This document shows positions 1-8,160 of a stretch of 64,000 nucleotides of DNA, piece by piece (the first letter of the stretch is position 1; every line of letters begins with the position of its first letter). The DNA is taken from the NCBI GenBank assembly GCA_944325505.1, contig CALVAJ010000007.1, forward strand, positions 21,026 to 85,025. Direction: 5' to 3'. Made by a program: the position numbers and the translations under genes. The DNA is from an uncultured Bacteroidales bacterium. Lineage in GTDB: Bacteria; Bacteroidota; Bacteroidia; Bacteroidales; UBA932. The notes under the pieces are model-generated. The model was not told the DNA's origin. It was given only the letters and a program-made list of their open reading frames with translations, and made no database searches.

Positions 1-862
1 ATTCATTGTAATCGACGAAGGCCCTCACCCCTTCGGAAAAGTCCGATGCTACAGGGAAAGCACACCTAAGTGTCACCGTAGCGACAGAAGGATATACCAT
101 CAGAGACTTGCCGGGCGGCACGTTGCGCGGCTGCACGCTTACGGTCACCGGAATCTCCACATATCTCGTCGCAGGCATGGAATAGTGCACCTCGGTCTGG
201 GACATTCTCACACCTTTAATGTGCTCGAGCCTTGCCATGCCGTGGATTCCGGAGGATATGTCGCTTACCTTGATGGCTTCGGTATTGACCCTGGCAATAT
301 CATTGAGATGGGCAGGCTCGCCATATACCGTGACGGAATCGGGCTCGATCTCCAGAGGAGTCACGGCCGTATACTGCGGTCTGAAAGACAATACATGTAC
401 CGGATTTACCGGAACACGCTTGTGATATTCATACGGGAACCTGAAAAAGAGGGTATCGGTAATAAAATATTCTATCTGGACATTGTCGCCGAAAATCAGA
501 TGCGCGGACTCCTTCAGCTCGGATGAAGTTATGTAATATGTCTCACCTGACTTATGGTGAAGTGACGAAGCATCGAAGGCAACCGTAATCTTGCGTTTGC
601 CTGAAAAAAGGCCGCTCCTCAGGATATTGAAGCCGGTCGTCTGGCACCTTGCTATTATGTCGCTTCTGTTGGACGAGCGGTAATAGTGGCCCTCGATATT
701 GCTTGTAGCCTCGACCGAGGCCTGAAGGAACTCCGTATAACGGAGAGACAGGTTATGTATAAGCCATATACTGAATGCCAGCAGGAGGGACAGTAAAAGA
801 ACTGCACCGTCCCTCCCGCTGATATTCAACATTTTCAATATCCTATGGACCAATTTTCCCAT
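1..862 (-). CDS. YbbR-like (CdaR-type) membrane-anchored protein, 3' end outside window
   Basis: The reading frame starts at 862 and runs off the left edge with 287 residues visible. One membrane segment lies near residues 18-35 (VLLLSLLLAFSIWLI), and the rest should sit outside the inner membrane. The body has repeated beta-rich units with the YbbR signature of prolines and valines (for example the stretch around PVNPVHVLSFRPQYTAVTP). YbbR domains occur next to diadenylate cyclases in Firmicutes; here no cyclase is adjacent. In Bacteroidota this gene normally follows yajC, as it does here with a 16-base gap, which suggests co-transcription. A role in envelope biology is inference only. Confidence 0.75.
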   Translation of the reverse strand, partial: MGKLVHRILKMLNISGRDGAVLLLSLLLAFSIWLIHNLSLRYTEFLQASVEATSNIEGHYYRSSNRSDIIARCQTTGFNILRSGLFSGKRKITVAFDASSLHHKSGETYYITSSELKESAHLIFGDNVQIEYFITDTLFFRFPYEYHKRVPVNPVHVLSFRPQYTAVTPLEIEPDSVTVYGEPAHLNDIARVNTEAIKVSDISSGIHGMARLEHIKGVRMSQTEVHYSMPATRYVEIPVTVSVQPRNVPPGKSLMVYPSVATVTLRCAFPVASDFSEGVRAFVDYNE

Positions 863-878
863 TACGGCATACCGCCTT

Positions 879-1211
879 CTACTGCTGGGCTGTCTCCGAG
901 AAATCCTTGACTACCGAATTCTTGTCGACCTTGATCTTGACATTGCTGTCCACCTCGATAAGCAGGGTCTTTTCCTTGATCTCGACGACAGTTCCGTAAA
1001 TACCTCCGATAGTCACTATCTTGTCACCTTTCTGCAGGCCGTCACGGAACTTCTGCAGTTCTTTCTGCTGCTTTCTCTGCGGACGGATCATAAAGAACCA
1101 CATCACTACGATGATAAGGATAAACATAACCCACATCGACCATCCGCCGCCGGCAGGCTGCTGTCCTGCAGCCTGAGCCTGTAATACTAATGTAAGAAAA
1201 TTCATTTTCAA
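879..1211 (-). CDS. yajC: Preprotein translocase subunit YajC
   Basis: This is the small inner-membrane accessory subunit of the SecDF-YajC complex, which assists Sec-dependent export. The 110-residue length is normal. A single membrane helix (WVMFILIIVVMWFFMIRP, about residues 26-43) is followed by the family-typical RPQRKQQKE segment and a small beta domain (KGDKIVTIGGIYGTVVEI). The start may be residue 1 or residue 3, since both are ATG. A promoter with both boxes lies just upstream (1234-1263), after the nusB stop codon, so yajC can be transcribed independently of nusB. Confidence 0.95.
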   Translation of the reverse strand: MKMNFLTLVLQAQAAGQQPAGGGWSMWVMFILIIVVMWFFMIRPQRKQQKELQKFRDGLQKGDKIVTIGGIYGTVVEIKEKTLLIEVDSNVKIKVDKNSVVKDFSETAQQ

Positions 1212-1233
1212 TCAGGTTTATAAATAAAGTTGT

Positions 1234-1263
1234 CAAAAATAAATCATTATTGTCTAAAATCAA
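1234..1263 (-). promoter_or_regulatory. Bacteroidota-type promoter of yajC
   Basis: On the minus strand TTG (1263-1261) is followed after 19 bases by TATTTTTG (1241-1234), matching the -33/-7 pattern of the Bacteroidota primary sigma factor. It lies in the gap between the nusB stop and the yajC start. Confidence 0.6.
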
Positions 1264-1265
1264 AA

Positions 1266-2225
1266 TCACATCTCCACAGCCGCGTCCTTCACGATGAGAC
1301 CTTCATTCCGCATCGCCGCTATCGTCCGGTCCAGCAGGCCGTTGACAAAAATCCGGCTCTTGGGTGTACCGTAGTACTTCGAAATCTCCACATATTCGTT
1401 TATTGTGACCTTGACCGGGATGTCCTTAAACTCCACCGCCTCGGCAACCCCCATGACTATGATCGCCATGTCGGTGCTGACAATCCTTTCATTGTCCCAG
1501 TTGGCCACCGCAGCCGCCACCCTGGCCGAGTATTTTTCATACCCCGTGAGGGCAGCCTGGAGAAGACGCGTGACGAACGCCTTGTCGCTCTGGATCCCGG
1601 GCCCGGGCTTCATATCGCTCAGATAAAGCGGAGGAAGATTCCACCTCTCCCCTTTCGCTATGGATTTCAAAGACCTGCATACATAAGTCAGGGCATAGGC
1701 AAGATCATCGTTCCAGTATATGGACATGTCTTCAAGTATCTGTTCCAGCTCTACGCTGTCTACGAACTCGTCTTCGAAAATCTTTATGAAAAGCCGGCAG
1801 TCTTCAGCCAGTGAAGAGGTTTCCGAAGCCATATAGTCGGCATAATACCGTTTCGATGTTATCGAGGTAAGGGTCTTCTTCAGGAATATGTCGTACTGGT
1901 CCCAGGAGAATTTCCTTTTTTTGAATATCTTGACAAAGTCCGGATCACTGTCCAGAAGGACAGCAAGGGCGTTGTCTGCAAACTTTGTATTCGGGTTGAG
2001 ATCCTGCTCTGTCGGGGCGATTTTCCTTTTGGCCGACTCCAGCCGCTCCCTGGCTATGGAAGTCAAAGGGGAAACGATTCCGAGCATGAATATATAGAGA
2101 TCCCTCGTAGCCTCGCAGGACATCTCCAGCTGGGCCTTCGCATCGGATAGGGACATATTCCCTGACAGGACACTTGAATAAAGAACTTTGAATGCCTTGA
2201 TTCTTAATATTCGTCTGTTGAGCAT
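1266..2225 (-). CDS. nusB: Transcription antitermination factor NusB (long Bacteroidota form)
   Basis: NusB binds boxA RNA with NusE (S10) and promotes antitermination, mainly of rRNA operons. The C-terminal part (about residues 205-315) carries the recognisable NusB fold segment: the DMAIIVMGVAEAVEF region, KVTINEYVEISKYYGTPKS, and FVNGLLDR near the end. At 319 residues the protein is about twice the length of E. coli NusB. The extra N-terminal helical half is typical of Bacteroidetes homologues rather than a local fusion. It is the first gene of the nusB-yajC-ybbR group, with TATATTTG (minus strand, 2253-2246) just upstream as a possible -7 box. Confidence 0.9.
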   Translation of the reverse strand: MLNRRILRIKAFKVLYSSVLSGNMSLSDAKAQLEMSCEATRDLYIFMLGIVSPLTSIARERLESAKRKIAPTEQDLNPNTKFADNALAVLLDSDPDFVKIFKKRKFSWDQYDIFLKKTLTSITSKRYYADYMASETSSLAEDCRLFIKIFEDEFVDSVELEQILEDMSIYWNDDLAYALTYVCRSLKSIAKGERWNLPPLYLSDMKPGPGIQSDKAFVTRLLQAALTGYEKYSARVAAAVANWDNERIVSTDMAIIVMGVAEAVEFKDIPVKVTINEYVEISKYYGTPKSRIFVNGLLDRTIAAMRNEGLIVKDAAVEM

Positions 2226-2314
2226 ACGGTTTACGAAATTTTGTGCAAATATATATGCATTTTCAGAAAAATCCCTAAATTTGCAAAGATTTACTTATAA
2301 AAAGTACGTACGAG

Positions 2315-2674
2315 ATGTATAGTGAAGAATTCGATGAGGTGAATGCCCAGGACCGTTCCGGTGAAGATGTCTATTCAAAGCCTGTCCGCGCAGGCAAGAG
2401 GACATATTTCTTTGATGTCAAGGCCACTAAAGGCAACGACTACTACCTGACCATTACTGAAAGCAAGCGTAAAATGGAAAAAGACGGACGCTTCGCTTAC
2501 GACAAGCACAAGATTTTCCTTTACAAGGAGGATTTCGACAAGTTCTCCGAAGGTCTCCAGGAAGTTATCGGCTATATCAGGGAAAACTGTCTGACTGGAG
2601 ATTCCGGCACTGAAAACAATCGGAAGGAAAACGGTGGAGACGGTTTCACAGATGTAAAGTTCGAAGAGCTTTAG
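2315..2674 (+). CDS. DUF3276 / PUR-family nucleic-acid-binding protein
   Basis: This 119-residue protein belongs to DUF3276, the bacterial counterpart of eukaryotic Pur-alpha single-strand DNA/RNA-binding repeats and nearly universal in Bacteroidota. A central PUR-like repeat is visible: SKPVRAGKRTYFFDVKATK, then YYLTITESKRK and HKIFLYKEDFDKF. The N-terminus is acidic and the C-terminal 25 residues are charged and probably disordered. The -7 element TAAATTTG (2276-2283) lies about 30 bases upstream. The gene is monocistronic and ends at a strong shared terminator facing nadE. Its cellular target is unknown. Confidence 0.8.
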   Translation: MYSEEFDEVNAQDRSGEDVYSKPVRAGKRTYFFDVKATKGNDYYLTITESKRKMEKDGRFAYDKHKIFLYKEDFDKFSEGLQEVIGYIRENCLTGDSGTENNRKENGGDGFTDVKFEEL

Positions 2675-2694
2675 CGGGCGCCTCCCATATAAAA

Positions 2695-2729
2695 AAAGAC
2701 AGGCCGGTTCAGTGAACCGGCCTGTCTTT
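2695..2729. terminator. Bidirectional Rho-independent terminator
   Basis: A perfect 16-bp inverted repeat (AAAGACAGGCCGGTTC, loop AGT, then the complement) has an A-run on the left and TTT on the right. It separates the convergent PUR-like gene and nadE and can serve both. Confidence 0.9.
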
Positions 2730-2752
2730 GTCATTCTTGCACCCGCAGCGGG

Positions 2753-4759
2753 TCAATCCTTCAGATCATCCATGAAAAGAGCGGATGAGGCGTCCGTAGG
2801 CATTCTCCAGTCGCCTCTCGGGGAAAGGGACACCGAGCCTACCTTAGGGCAGTCCGGGAGGCACGAGCGCTTGAACTGCTGGGAGAAGAAGCGGCGTATA
2901 AAGGTTTTAAGCCATTTCCTGAGAGTTTCCGCGTCATAGGTACCGCCAAAGGCTTTTAGGGCGAGGAACAAGAGTTTTTCCGGAGAATATCCGAACCGGA
3001 AAAAGTTGTACAGGAAAAAGTCGTGCAGCTCGTACGGACCTACCAGATCTTCTGTTTTCTGTGAAATATTCCCGTCCTTGCCCGCAGGAAGGAGTTCAGG
3101 GCTGACAGGAGTGTCTATTATATCCAGCAATATGTCCATGGCTTCCGGCATGGAACCGGCGACCCACCTGACAAGATGGCGTACAAGTGTCTTCGGAATG
3201 CCGGCGTTGACCCCGTACATCGACATGTGGTCGCCGTTGTAGGTCGCCCATCCGAGAGCAAGCTCGGAAAGGTCCCCCGTTCCTACGACTATCCCGCCGC
3301 TCTGGTTCGCAATATCCATTAATATCTGGGTGCGTTCCCTGGCCTGGGTGTTCTCATAAGTCACGTCATGGATATTCTTGTCATGCCCTATATCCTTGAA
3401 ATGCAGGTCGCAGGCAGCGACAATCGGTATCTGCCGTACCGTTACCCCGAGAACGCGCATCAGATCCACCGCATTGCGCAATGTCCTGTCCGTAGTCCCG
3501 TATCCCGGCATGGTAACTCCTATTACCCCTTTGCGGTCAAGCCCCGCCTTGTCAAAGGCCTGGACCGTTACGAGAAGGGCCAGCGTGCTGTCCAGACCAC
3601 CGGAAATCCCCACGACAGCGTGTCTGCAGCCGATATGCATCAGACGTGAAGCAAGGCCCGTCACCTGGATGGAAAATATTTCACGGCACCGTTCCCCGTT
3701 CTCGTCATCCTTGGGAACGAAAGGATGGGGCTCGACATGTCTGTCGAGTTCTTTTTCAAAATCAGTAGCGGCAGGGGCTCCGAGCACGACCCTTGAATAC
3801 AGGCCGTAATATGCGCCCGAGGGCGTGCCGTCAGGAGCGACGGAGCCGAACGTACTTGTCTTCTGTCTGAGAACGGAAAGCTTCTCTATGTCGACATCCG
3901 AAACCGTCATCGAAGCGGCGGTGCTGAATCGTTCGTTTTCCGACAGTACCGTACCGTTCTCGCAAATGAGGGCGGCCCCTGAATAGACCACGTCCTGGGT
4001 CGACTCGCCGAACCCGGCGGAACAGTACACATATGCAGAGAGTGTACGTGCGGACTGCTGGCATACAAGGTCCCTGCGGTAAGCATGCTTCATGAATATG
4101 TCATTGCTTGCCGACAGGTTGACGATTACCTGGGCGCCTGCGAGAGCATGATAGGATGAAGGAGGCACCGGAGTCCACAGATCTTCGCACAGTTCTACGG
4201 CAAATGTCGCATTCCCTATCGTAAAAAGCATGTCGGGTGAAATATTACATCTGAAGCCGGCGTACTGTATCTCGGCATGGAAACCTTCCCTGACCGAGTC
4301 CTTCCCGTTAACGAGGAACCGCCCGGCCACGGATGACGGGCCGTCAAGAAAATCCTTTCCTGAAGAAAACCATCTGGACTCGTAATACTCGTTGTATGTC
4401 GGAAGGTATATTTTAGGGACTATGCCTTTAATATTGCCGTTTCGTATTACTACTGCACAGTTATACAGCCTGCCCGAGAATCTCACCGGAGCCCCTATTA
4501 CAGCCGTTATGGCTTTCCCGCGCGTATGCTCCATTATCCTCCGGACAGCCTTTTCCGCGTTTTCGAGCAGAAGCTGCTGGCCGAAAAGGTCTCCGCACGT
4601 ATATCCTGTCACGCACAACTCCGGAAAGACGACAAGCGAAACCTCTCTGGAAGAAGCCTCGCTTATCATTGTGCAGATCCTCTCTGCGTTGACATCCGTA
4701 TCTGCCACTTTGACAACAGGGACTGCGGCAGCCACCCTGAAAAAACCGTAATCTTTCAT
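2753..4759 (-). CDS. nadE: Glutamine-dependent NAD+ synthetase
   Basis: The enzyme makes NAD+ from nicotinic acid adenine dinucleotide, ATP and glutamine. The 668-residue length fits the two-domain form. The N-terminal nitrilase-type glutaminase domain (residues 1 to about 290) has the Glu-Lys-Cys triad context FPELCVTGYTCGDLF, KIYLPTYNEYYE and VELCEDLW. The C-terminal ATP-pyrophosphatase domain has the P-loop-like GISGGLDSTLAL and VGTGDLSELALGWATYNGD. A candidate -7 box TATATTTG (minus strand, 4788-4781) lies 22 bases upstream. It follows the sigma/DUF4252 operon on the same strand but appears to be a separate unit. It ends at the shared terminator at 2695-2729. Confidence 0.97.
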   Translation of the reverse strand: MKDYGFFRVAAAVPVVKVADTDVNAERICTMISEASSREVSLVVFPELCVTGYTCGDLFGQQLLLENAEKAVRRIMEHTRGKAITAVIGAPVRFSGRLYNCAVVIRNGNIKGIVPKIYLPTYNEYYESRWFSSGKDFLDGPSSVAGRFLVNGKDSVREGFHAEIQYAGFRCNISPDMLFTIGNATFAVELCEDLWTPVPPSSYHALAGAQVIVNLSASNDIFMKHAYRRDLVCQQSARTLSAYVYCSAGFGESTQDVVYSGAALICENGTVLSENERFSTAASMTVSDVDIEKLSVLRQKTSTFGSVAPDGTPSGAYYGLYSRVVLGAPAATDFEKELDRHVEPHPFVPKDDENGERCREIFSIQVTGLASRLMHIGCRHAVVGISGGLDSTLALLVTVQAFDKAGLDRKGVIGVTMPGYGTTDRTLRNAVDLMRVLGVTVRQIPIVAACDLHFKDIGHDKNIHDVTYENTQARERTQILMDIANQSGGIVVGTGDLSELALGWATYNGDHMSMYGVNAGIPKTLVRHLVRWVAGSMPEAMDILLDIIDTPVSPELLPAGKDGNISQKTEDLVGPYELHDFFLYNFFRFGYSPEKLLFLALKAFGGTYDAETLRKWLKTFIRRFFSQQFKRSCLPDCPKVGSVSLSPRGDWRMPTDASSALFMDDLKD

Positions 4760-4802
4760 ATGGTCATCCTAATTACGGTGCAAATATACCTAAAACATAA
4801 AA

Positions 4803-5285
4803 TCACCCGACCGTCATGGACAAAATCTTCTGAAGTTCCGCCATCGGAATGTTCCCGGTTATGGAAATTACCGAAGTACTTCCAGGCTCTGTGGCAAGCA
4901 ATAGGAAATCGGTCACCGTTTCCCCCTTTTTTACGATATACATATGCATCTTCTCCGATTCTTCGACCGCCTCCATCAGAAGTTCGAATCTGCCCTGCCT
5001 TACCATGGAGTCGATCTCCCGGGCAAGAGATGCGGCAAGGTCGCTGTTCTCAACATCCAGGATGTACATGCCTTCAAACGACTTTATGACAGAACTGAGG
5101 TTTACCTCTCCGTCCTCTACCGGAATATCCGGCAGCTCCTTCATCAGGCCGAACATCGCCGGTGAAATATACACCGAACTGACACCTTCCTTACCGGAAT
5201 ATCTGTTGTAGATATCCTTTCCGCCCTGGGCATATGCTGACAATGCCGTCAGCACCGTCACTGCGATAATCACTATGCGCTTCAT
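4803..5285 (-). CDS. DUF4252 exported protein, second copy in sigma operon
   Basis: The start was set to the ATG at 5285, giving 160 residues with a clean signal peptide (MKRIVIIAVTVLTALSAYAQ). The mature part has the DUF4252 pattern: KEGVSSVYISPAMFGLM near the N-terminus, a middle helix region, and a C-terminal GSTSVISITGNIPMAELQKIL resembling a small beta-alpha closing unit. DUF4252 proteins of Bacteroidota are commonly encoded beside ECF sigma factors; their biochemical role is not known. This is the last gene of the operon, 19 bases after the small membrane protein. Length and pattern match the first-copy gene at 6267-6776, so the two are paralogues. Confidence 0.75.
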   Translation of the reverse strand: MKRIVIIAVTVLTALSAYAQGGKDIYNRYSGKEGVSSVYISPAMFGLMKELPDIPVEDGEVNLSSVIKSFEGMYILDVENSDLAASLAREIDSMVRQGRFELLMEAVEESEKMHMYIVKKGETVTDFLLLATEPGSTSVISITGNIPMAELQKILSMTVG

Positions 5286-5304
5286 ATGGGTATAATTATT
5301 TAAA

Positions 5305-5697
5305 TTATTGTAATTCATTATATTTATTCAAATACAGAGACTTCACCGTCTCCATACTCCTGTCCAGCGTCTTCTCTGCCTCAGCGGCCTTTTCAAGGCC
5401 GGCATTCATCTTTTCAGAGATAGAGAAAAGGGCTTTTTCAACCTCCGCATAGGCAGTTTCCGGATCAGTGAATGTGTCTTCCGGCCTTCGGAATGTCTCC
5501 ACTGCCGTCCATATTCCGAAAAACAGGACAATCCCTGCAGCGGCTCCCATGATGCAGGTCATGATCAGTCTTGCCGGACTCTTGCCGGACGAGAGTATCT
5601 TTCCAGCCGCATCCATCGAGTCAATCATGTCGGACAGTTCCTGCTTCAAGCCTGCCGGAACAGCTATCTTTTCCTGTAAATCCTCTCTTGTATCCAT
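5305..5697 (-). CDS. Small single-pass membrane protein, possible anti-sigma factor
   Basis: I do not recognise a named family. The 130-residue protein has a soluble N-terminus (residues 1-42), one membrane helix (LIMTCIMGAAAGIVLFFGIW, about 44-63), and an outer part predicted to be a long helix rich in Glu, Ala and Lys. It sits 21 bases downstream of an ECF sigma gene. A cytosolic N-terminus plus one membrane span is the layout of anti-sigma factors, so that role is a reasonable inference. No zinc-binding HxxxCxxC motif is present, so it is not a classic ZAS-domain protein. Confidence 0.55.
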   Translation of the reverse strand: MDTREDLQEKIAVPAGLKQELSDMIDSMDAAGKILSSGKSPARLIMTCIMGAAAGIVLFFGIWTAVETFRRPEDTFTDPETAYAEVEKALFSISEKMNAGLEKAAEAEKTLDRSMETVKSLYLNKYNELQ

Positions 5698-5718
5698 GGC
5701 CCTATGTGTTAATATACA

Positions 5719-6234
5719 TCAGATAAATTCTTTCATTGCCTTCAGGACCGACTTTCTGGCCCTGCTTATCAGGACTCTCACATTGACAGGCGAGATTCCG
5801 GTCCTGCCGGTAATTTCATCATAACTCATCTGCCTGAAAAACCTCATCTCCATCACAGTCCTCTGCGCAGCCGGAAGGTCGTCCATGGCACGGGACAGGC
5901 TGCCGAGAATCTCTCTGCCGATTATCTTCCTGTCGGCCGCCGGAGATACCGGCGTGTCAGGGAAACCGCTCCCGGAGAATTCCGTTATTTCCGGACCTGC
6001 AGGCTCCTCACCGCGCGACCTTATCCTGTCGATGCATATGTTCCTCAGAATCCTTGTCCCGTATGCGGCAGGAGACTGTATCCTCACAGGCGAGTCCCTT
6101 AAAGTCCAAAGTTTTATATAAAGGTCCTGAAGTGCATCCCTGGCATCAGGCTCAGACCCCAGAATGGAATACGCCACCCGATAGAACCTGTCCGAAAGAG
6201 GCAGCCAGATATCCTTGAATTCCTGTTTTTCCAT
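5719..6234 (-). CDS. ECF-type RNA polymerase sigma factor
   Basis: This is a sigma-70 family factor of the extracytoplasmic-function type, 171 residues, with only regions 2 and 4. Region 2 is visible around LPLSDRFYRVAYSILGS to GTRILRNICIDRIRSR, and region 4 around AQRTVMEMRFFRQMSYDEITGRT with the helix-turn-helix ISPVNVRVLISRARK. It is cotranscribed with two DUF4252 genes and a single-pass membrane protein (gaps 32, 21 and 19 bases). That layout suggests an envelope-sensing regulon in which the membrane protein restrains the sigma factor. The linker between regions 2 and 4 (about residues 75-105) is long and Gly/Pro-rich. Confidence 0.93.
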   Translation of the reverse strand: MEKQEFKDIWLPLSDRFYRVAYSILGSEPDARDALQDLYIKLWTLRDSPVRIQSPAAYGTRILRNICIDRIRSRGEEPAGPEITEFSGSGFPDTPVSPAADRKIIGREILGSLSRAMDDLPAAQRTVMEMRFFRQMSYDEITGRTGISPVNVRVLISRARKSVLKAMKEFI

Positions 6235-6266
6235 TTCTTCAGGTCTTTACTGCAAGATGCACAATA

Positions 6267-6776
6267 TCAGTTCTGCGATGCTTCTCTGGCAATATTTTCC
6301 AGTTCCGACACGGGCATGTCCCCGAGCATGAGGATTACGGCAAGCTCGGAGTCGGATACAATGGCCATCTCAGATACGGTATCGTCAGATGGCATGTTGA
6401 AATATATGCTCATGCTGTCTTCTCCGTCTTTCATCTCCATGGCGGTTTCATATCCTTCAAGAGCCTTTCCCAGATCCGCGGAAATATCGTTTTTCAGTCC
6501 CGGAGCCGCCTCTTCGGCAGAAAATACGGCCATCTTGTCTATGTATTTCAGTATATTCCCTCCTTCATCGTCCGATGCCGCCATCCTTGCAATCCCCATA
6601 AGGAACGATCCCAGGACAATGGATTCGACGCCGTCGCAGCCGTCATATTTCCTTATGACCTTCATTATCTGCGAGTGTTTGCCCGGCCTTGCCTGCATCA
6701 CCGGAGCGGAAACGAGGCCTATGGCAAATACCGCAACGGCAAACTTAAGGCATACCGACATGAAATTCCTTTTCAT
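6267..6776 (-). CDS. DUF4252 exported protein, first copy in sigma operon
   Basis: This 169-residue protein has an N-terminal signal sequence (MKRNFMSVCLKFAVAVFAIG..., cleavage probably near APVMQA). The mature DUF4252 domain shares the order seen in the 4803-5285 paralogue: GCDGVESIVLGSFLMGIARM, a middle segment, and SELAVILMLGDMPVSELENIA at the end. It is the promoter-proximal gene, 32 bases ahead of the ECF sigma gene. No lipobox is present, so it is probably periplasmic. Function is unknown; co-occurrence with sigma factors suggests it is a regulated output or a signal-input protein. Confidence 0.75.
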   Translation of the reverse strand: MKRNFMSVCLKFAVAVFAIGLVSAPVMQARPGKHSQIMKVIRKYDGCDGVESIVLGSFLMGIARMAASDDEGGNILKYIDKMAVFSAEEAAPGLKNDISADLGKALEGYETAMEMKDGEDSMSIYFNMPSDDTVSEMAIVSDSELAVILMLGDMPVSELENIAREASQN

Positions 6777-6893
6777 TCTACCTGATATTTTAATAAGTTA
6801 TACAAAAACGCTTTCAAGCCTGTCCATGGAAAGACCGTTCTGCATACAGGACGGAATTTTCCTGCATATGTTACAAAAAATTTATAAAAATTA

Positions 6894-6901
6894 TATCTTT
6901 G
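6894..6901 (+). promoter_or_regulatory. -7 box of the MFS transporter gene
   Basis: TATCTTTG matches the TAnnTTTG consensus. The -33 region (TTA at 6871-6873) is weak. An in-frame ATG at 6899 falls inside this box, so it cannot be the start codon if the promoter is real. Confidence 0.55.
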
Positions 6902-6955
6902 CGCCCCCTGAACAATTCCAGGCTCATCAAAAACGCCTGTTTAAAATATCAGAAA

Positions 6956-8152
6956 ATGAAAGACAGACTGGTTTCACGCGATTATTGCTTCATATTGCTG
7001 GCGAATTTCCTGCTCTACTTCGGTTTTTTCCTTCTGATGCCGGTCCTTCCGTTCTATCTGGTAGAGGAATTCGGAATAAGCGAAGGGAAAATAGGTTTCA
7101 TACTATCATGCTATACGATAGCGGCTCTGGTAGTAAGGCCTTTTTCCGGATATCTGCTGGATACGCTTCAGCGAAAACCGCTCTATCTGGTTTCATTCCT
7201 GATATTTACAATGATTTTCGGGGGTTACATAGTAACAGGCTCTCTGCTTGTGTTCATCATGCTCAGAATAGTGCACGGACTTTCTTTCGGCACGGTCACA
7301 GTAGCGGGCAATACCATAGTAATCGATATAACCCCTTCATCCAGAAGGGGCGAAGCCTTGGGATACTACGGTCTTGCGAACAACATCGCAATGGCTCTCG
7401 GCCCGATGATAGGACTCTTCCTGCATGACTACTATTCTTTTACCACTATCTTCCAGTGCGCACTCATATGCTGCGCTCTGGGATTCTGTGCCGCCGTTGC
7501 AGTAAGGACTCCGAAAAAGCAGCTGATGCAGAAGAACATACACCTTTCCTTAGACAGGTTCATACTGGTGAAGGGACTGCCTTTAGGCGCAGACCTCCTG
7601 CTACTTTCGATCCCGTATGGAATAAACACCACTTATGTGGCGATGTATGCCAAGAGTATCGGCATTGCTTCCGGTACCGGGCTTTTCTTCACCTTCATGG
7701 CGGCAGGACTTGCCATTTCAAGGCTGTTTTCCGGGAAACAGGTGGATAAAGGGCGGATTACACAGGTGATCATGCTGGGAATGTACATAGCGACGGCTGC
7801 GTTTTTCGGGCTGTCCGCATGCGAGTCCCTCATGGGACATTTCCCCGTATTCGCCAAAGTGTTCTTCTACGCGATGGCACTCGTGCTGGGTATCGGATTC
7901 GGCTCCATGTTCCCTGCCTTCAATACCATGTTCGTCAATATGGCCGAACACAACCAGCGAGGTACGGCCACATCCACCTATCTGACTTCCTGGGACGTAG
8001 GCATAGGCCTGGGGCTCATTGTCGGAGGCCTTATAGGAGAAATGGCATCCTTCTCATACGCGTATCTTGCAGGAACGGCCCTGTGCATCGTTTCGATGCT
8101 TTTCTTCCGCTTCTACAATATACGCGATTTCGAGAGGAAACGTGTGCGGTAG
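6956..8152 (+). CDS. MFS transporter (drug/metabolite efflux type)
   Basis: This is a major facilitator superfamily permease of 398 residues with about twelve membrane helices. Visible hallmarks are an N-terminal LANFLLYFGFFLLMPVLPFY helix, the loop 2-3 motif-A-like sequence RPFSGYLLDTLQRKPLY, and a helix 5 segment rich in Gly and Pro (GLANNIAMALGPMIGLF). It resembles staphyloferrin/arabinose-type efflux permeases of Bacteroidota; the substrate cannot be told. The start was moved to the ATG at 6956 because an upstream ATG (6899) overlaps the -7 promoter box. It is monocistronic and converges on ffh with only 8 bases between stop codons. Confidence 0.85.
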   Translation: MKDRLVSRDYCFILLANFLLYFGFFLLMPVLPFYLVEEFGISEGKIGFILSCYTIAALVVRPFSGYLLDTLQRKPLYLVSFLIFTMIFGGYIVTGSLLVFIMLRIVHGLSFGTVTVAGNTIVIDITPSSRRGEALGYYGLANNIAMALGPMIGLFLHDYYSFTTIFQCALICCALGFCAAVAVRTPKKQLMQKNIHLSLDRFILVKGLPLGADLLLLSIPYGINTTYVAMYAKSIGIASGTGLFFTFMAAGLAISRLFSGKQVDKGRITQVIMLGMYIATAAFFGLSACESLMGHFPVFAKVFFYAMALVLGIGFGSMFPAFNTMFVNMAEHNQRGTATSTYLTSWDVGIGLGLIVGGLIGEMASFSYAYLAGTALCIVSMLFFRFYNIRDFERKRVR

Positions 8153-8160
8153 TGCTCTGA

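Noticed and set aside
1230-1814. Open frame of 194 codons on the plus strand opposite nusB
   Set aside because: It lies entirely inside the well-supported nusB gene and shows no family pattern; codon-complement shadow.
6316-7428. Open frame of 370 codons on the plus strand across a DUF4252 gene and the MFS gene start
   Set aside because: It is the complement of the DUF4252 gene continued into another frame of the transporter gene, with low-complexity composition.
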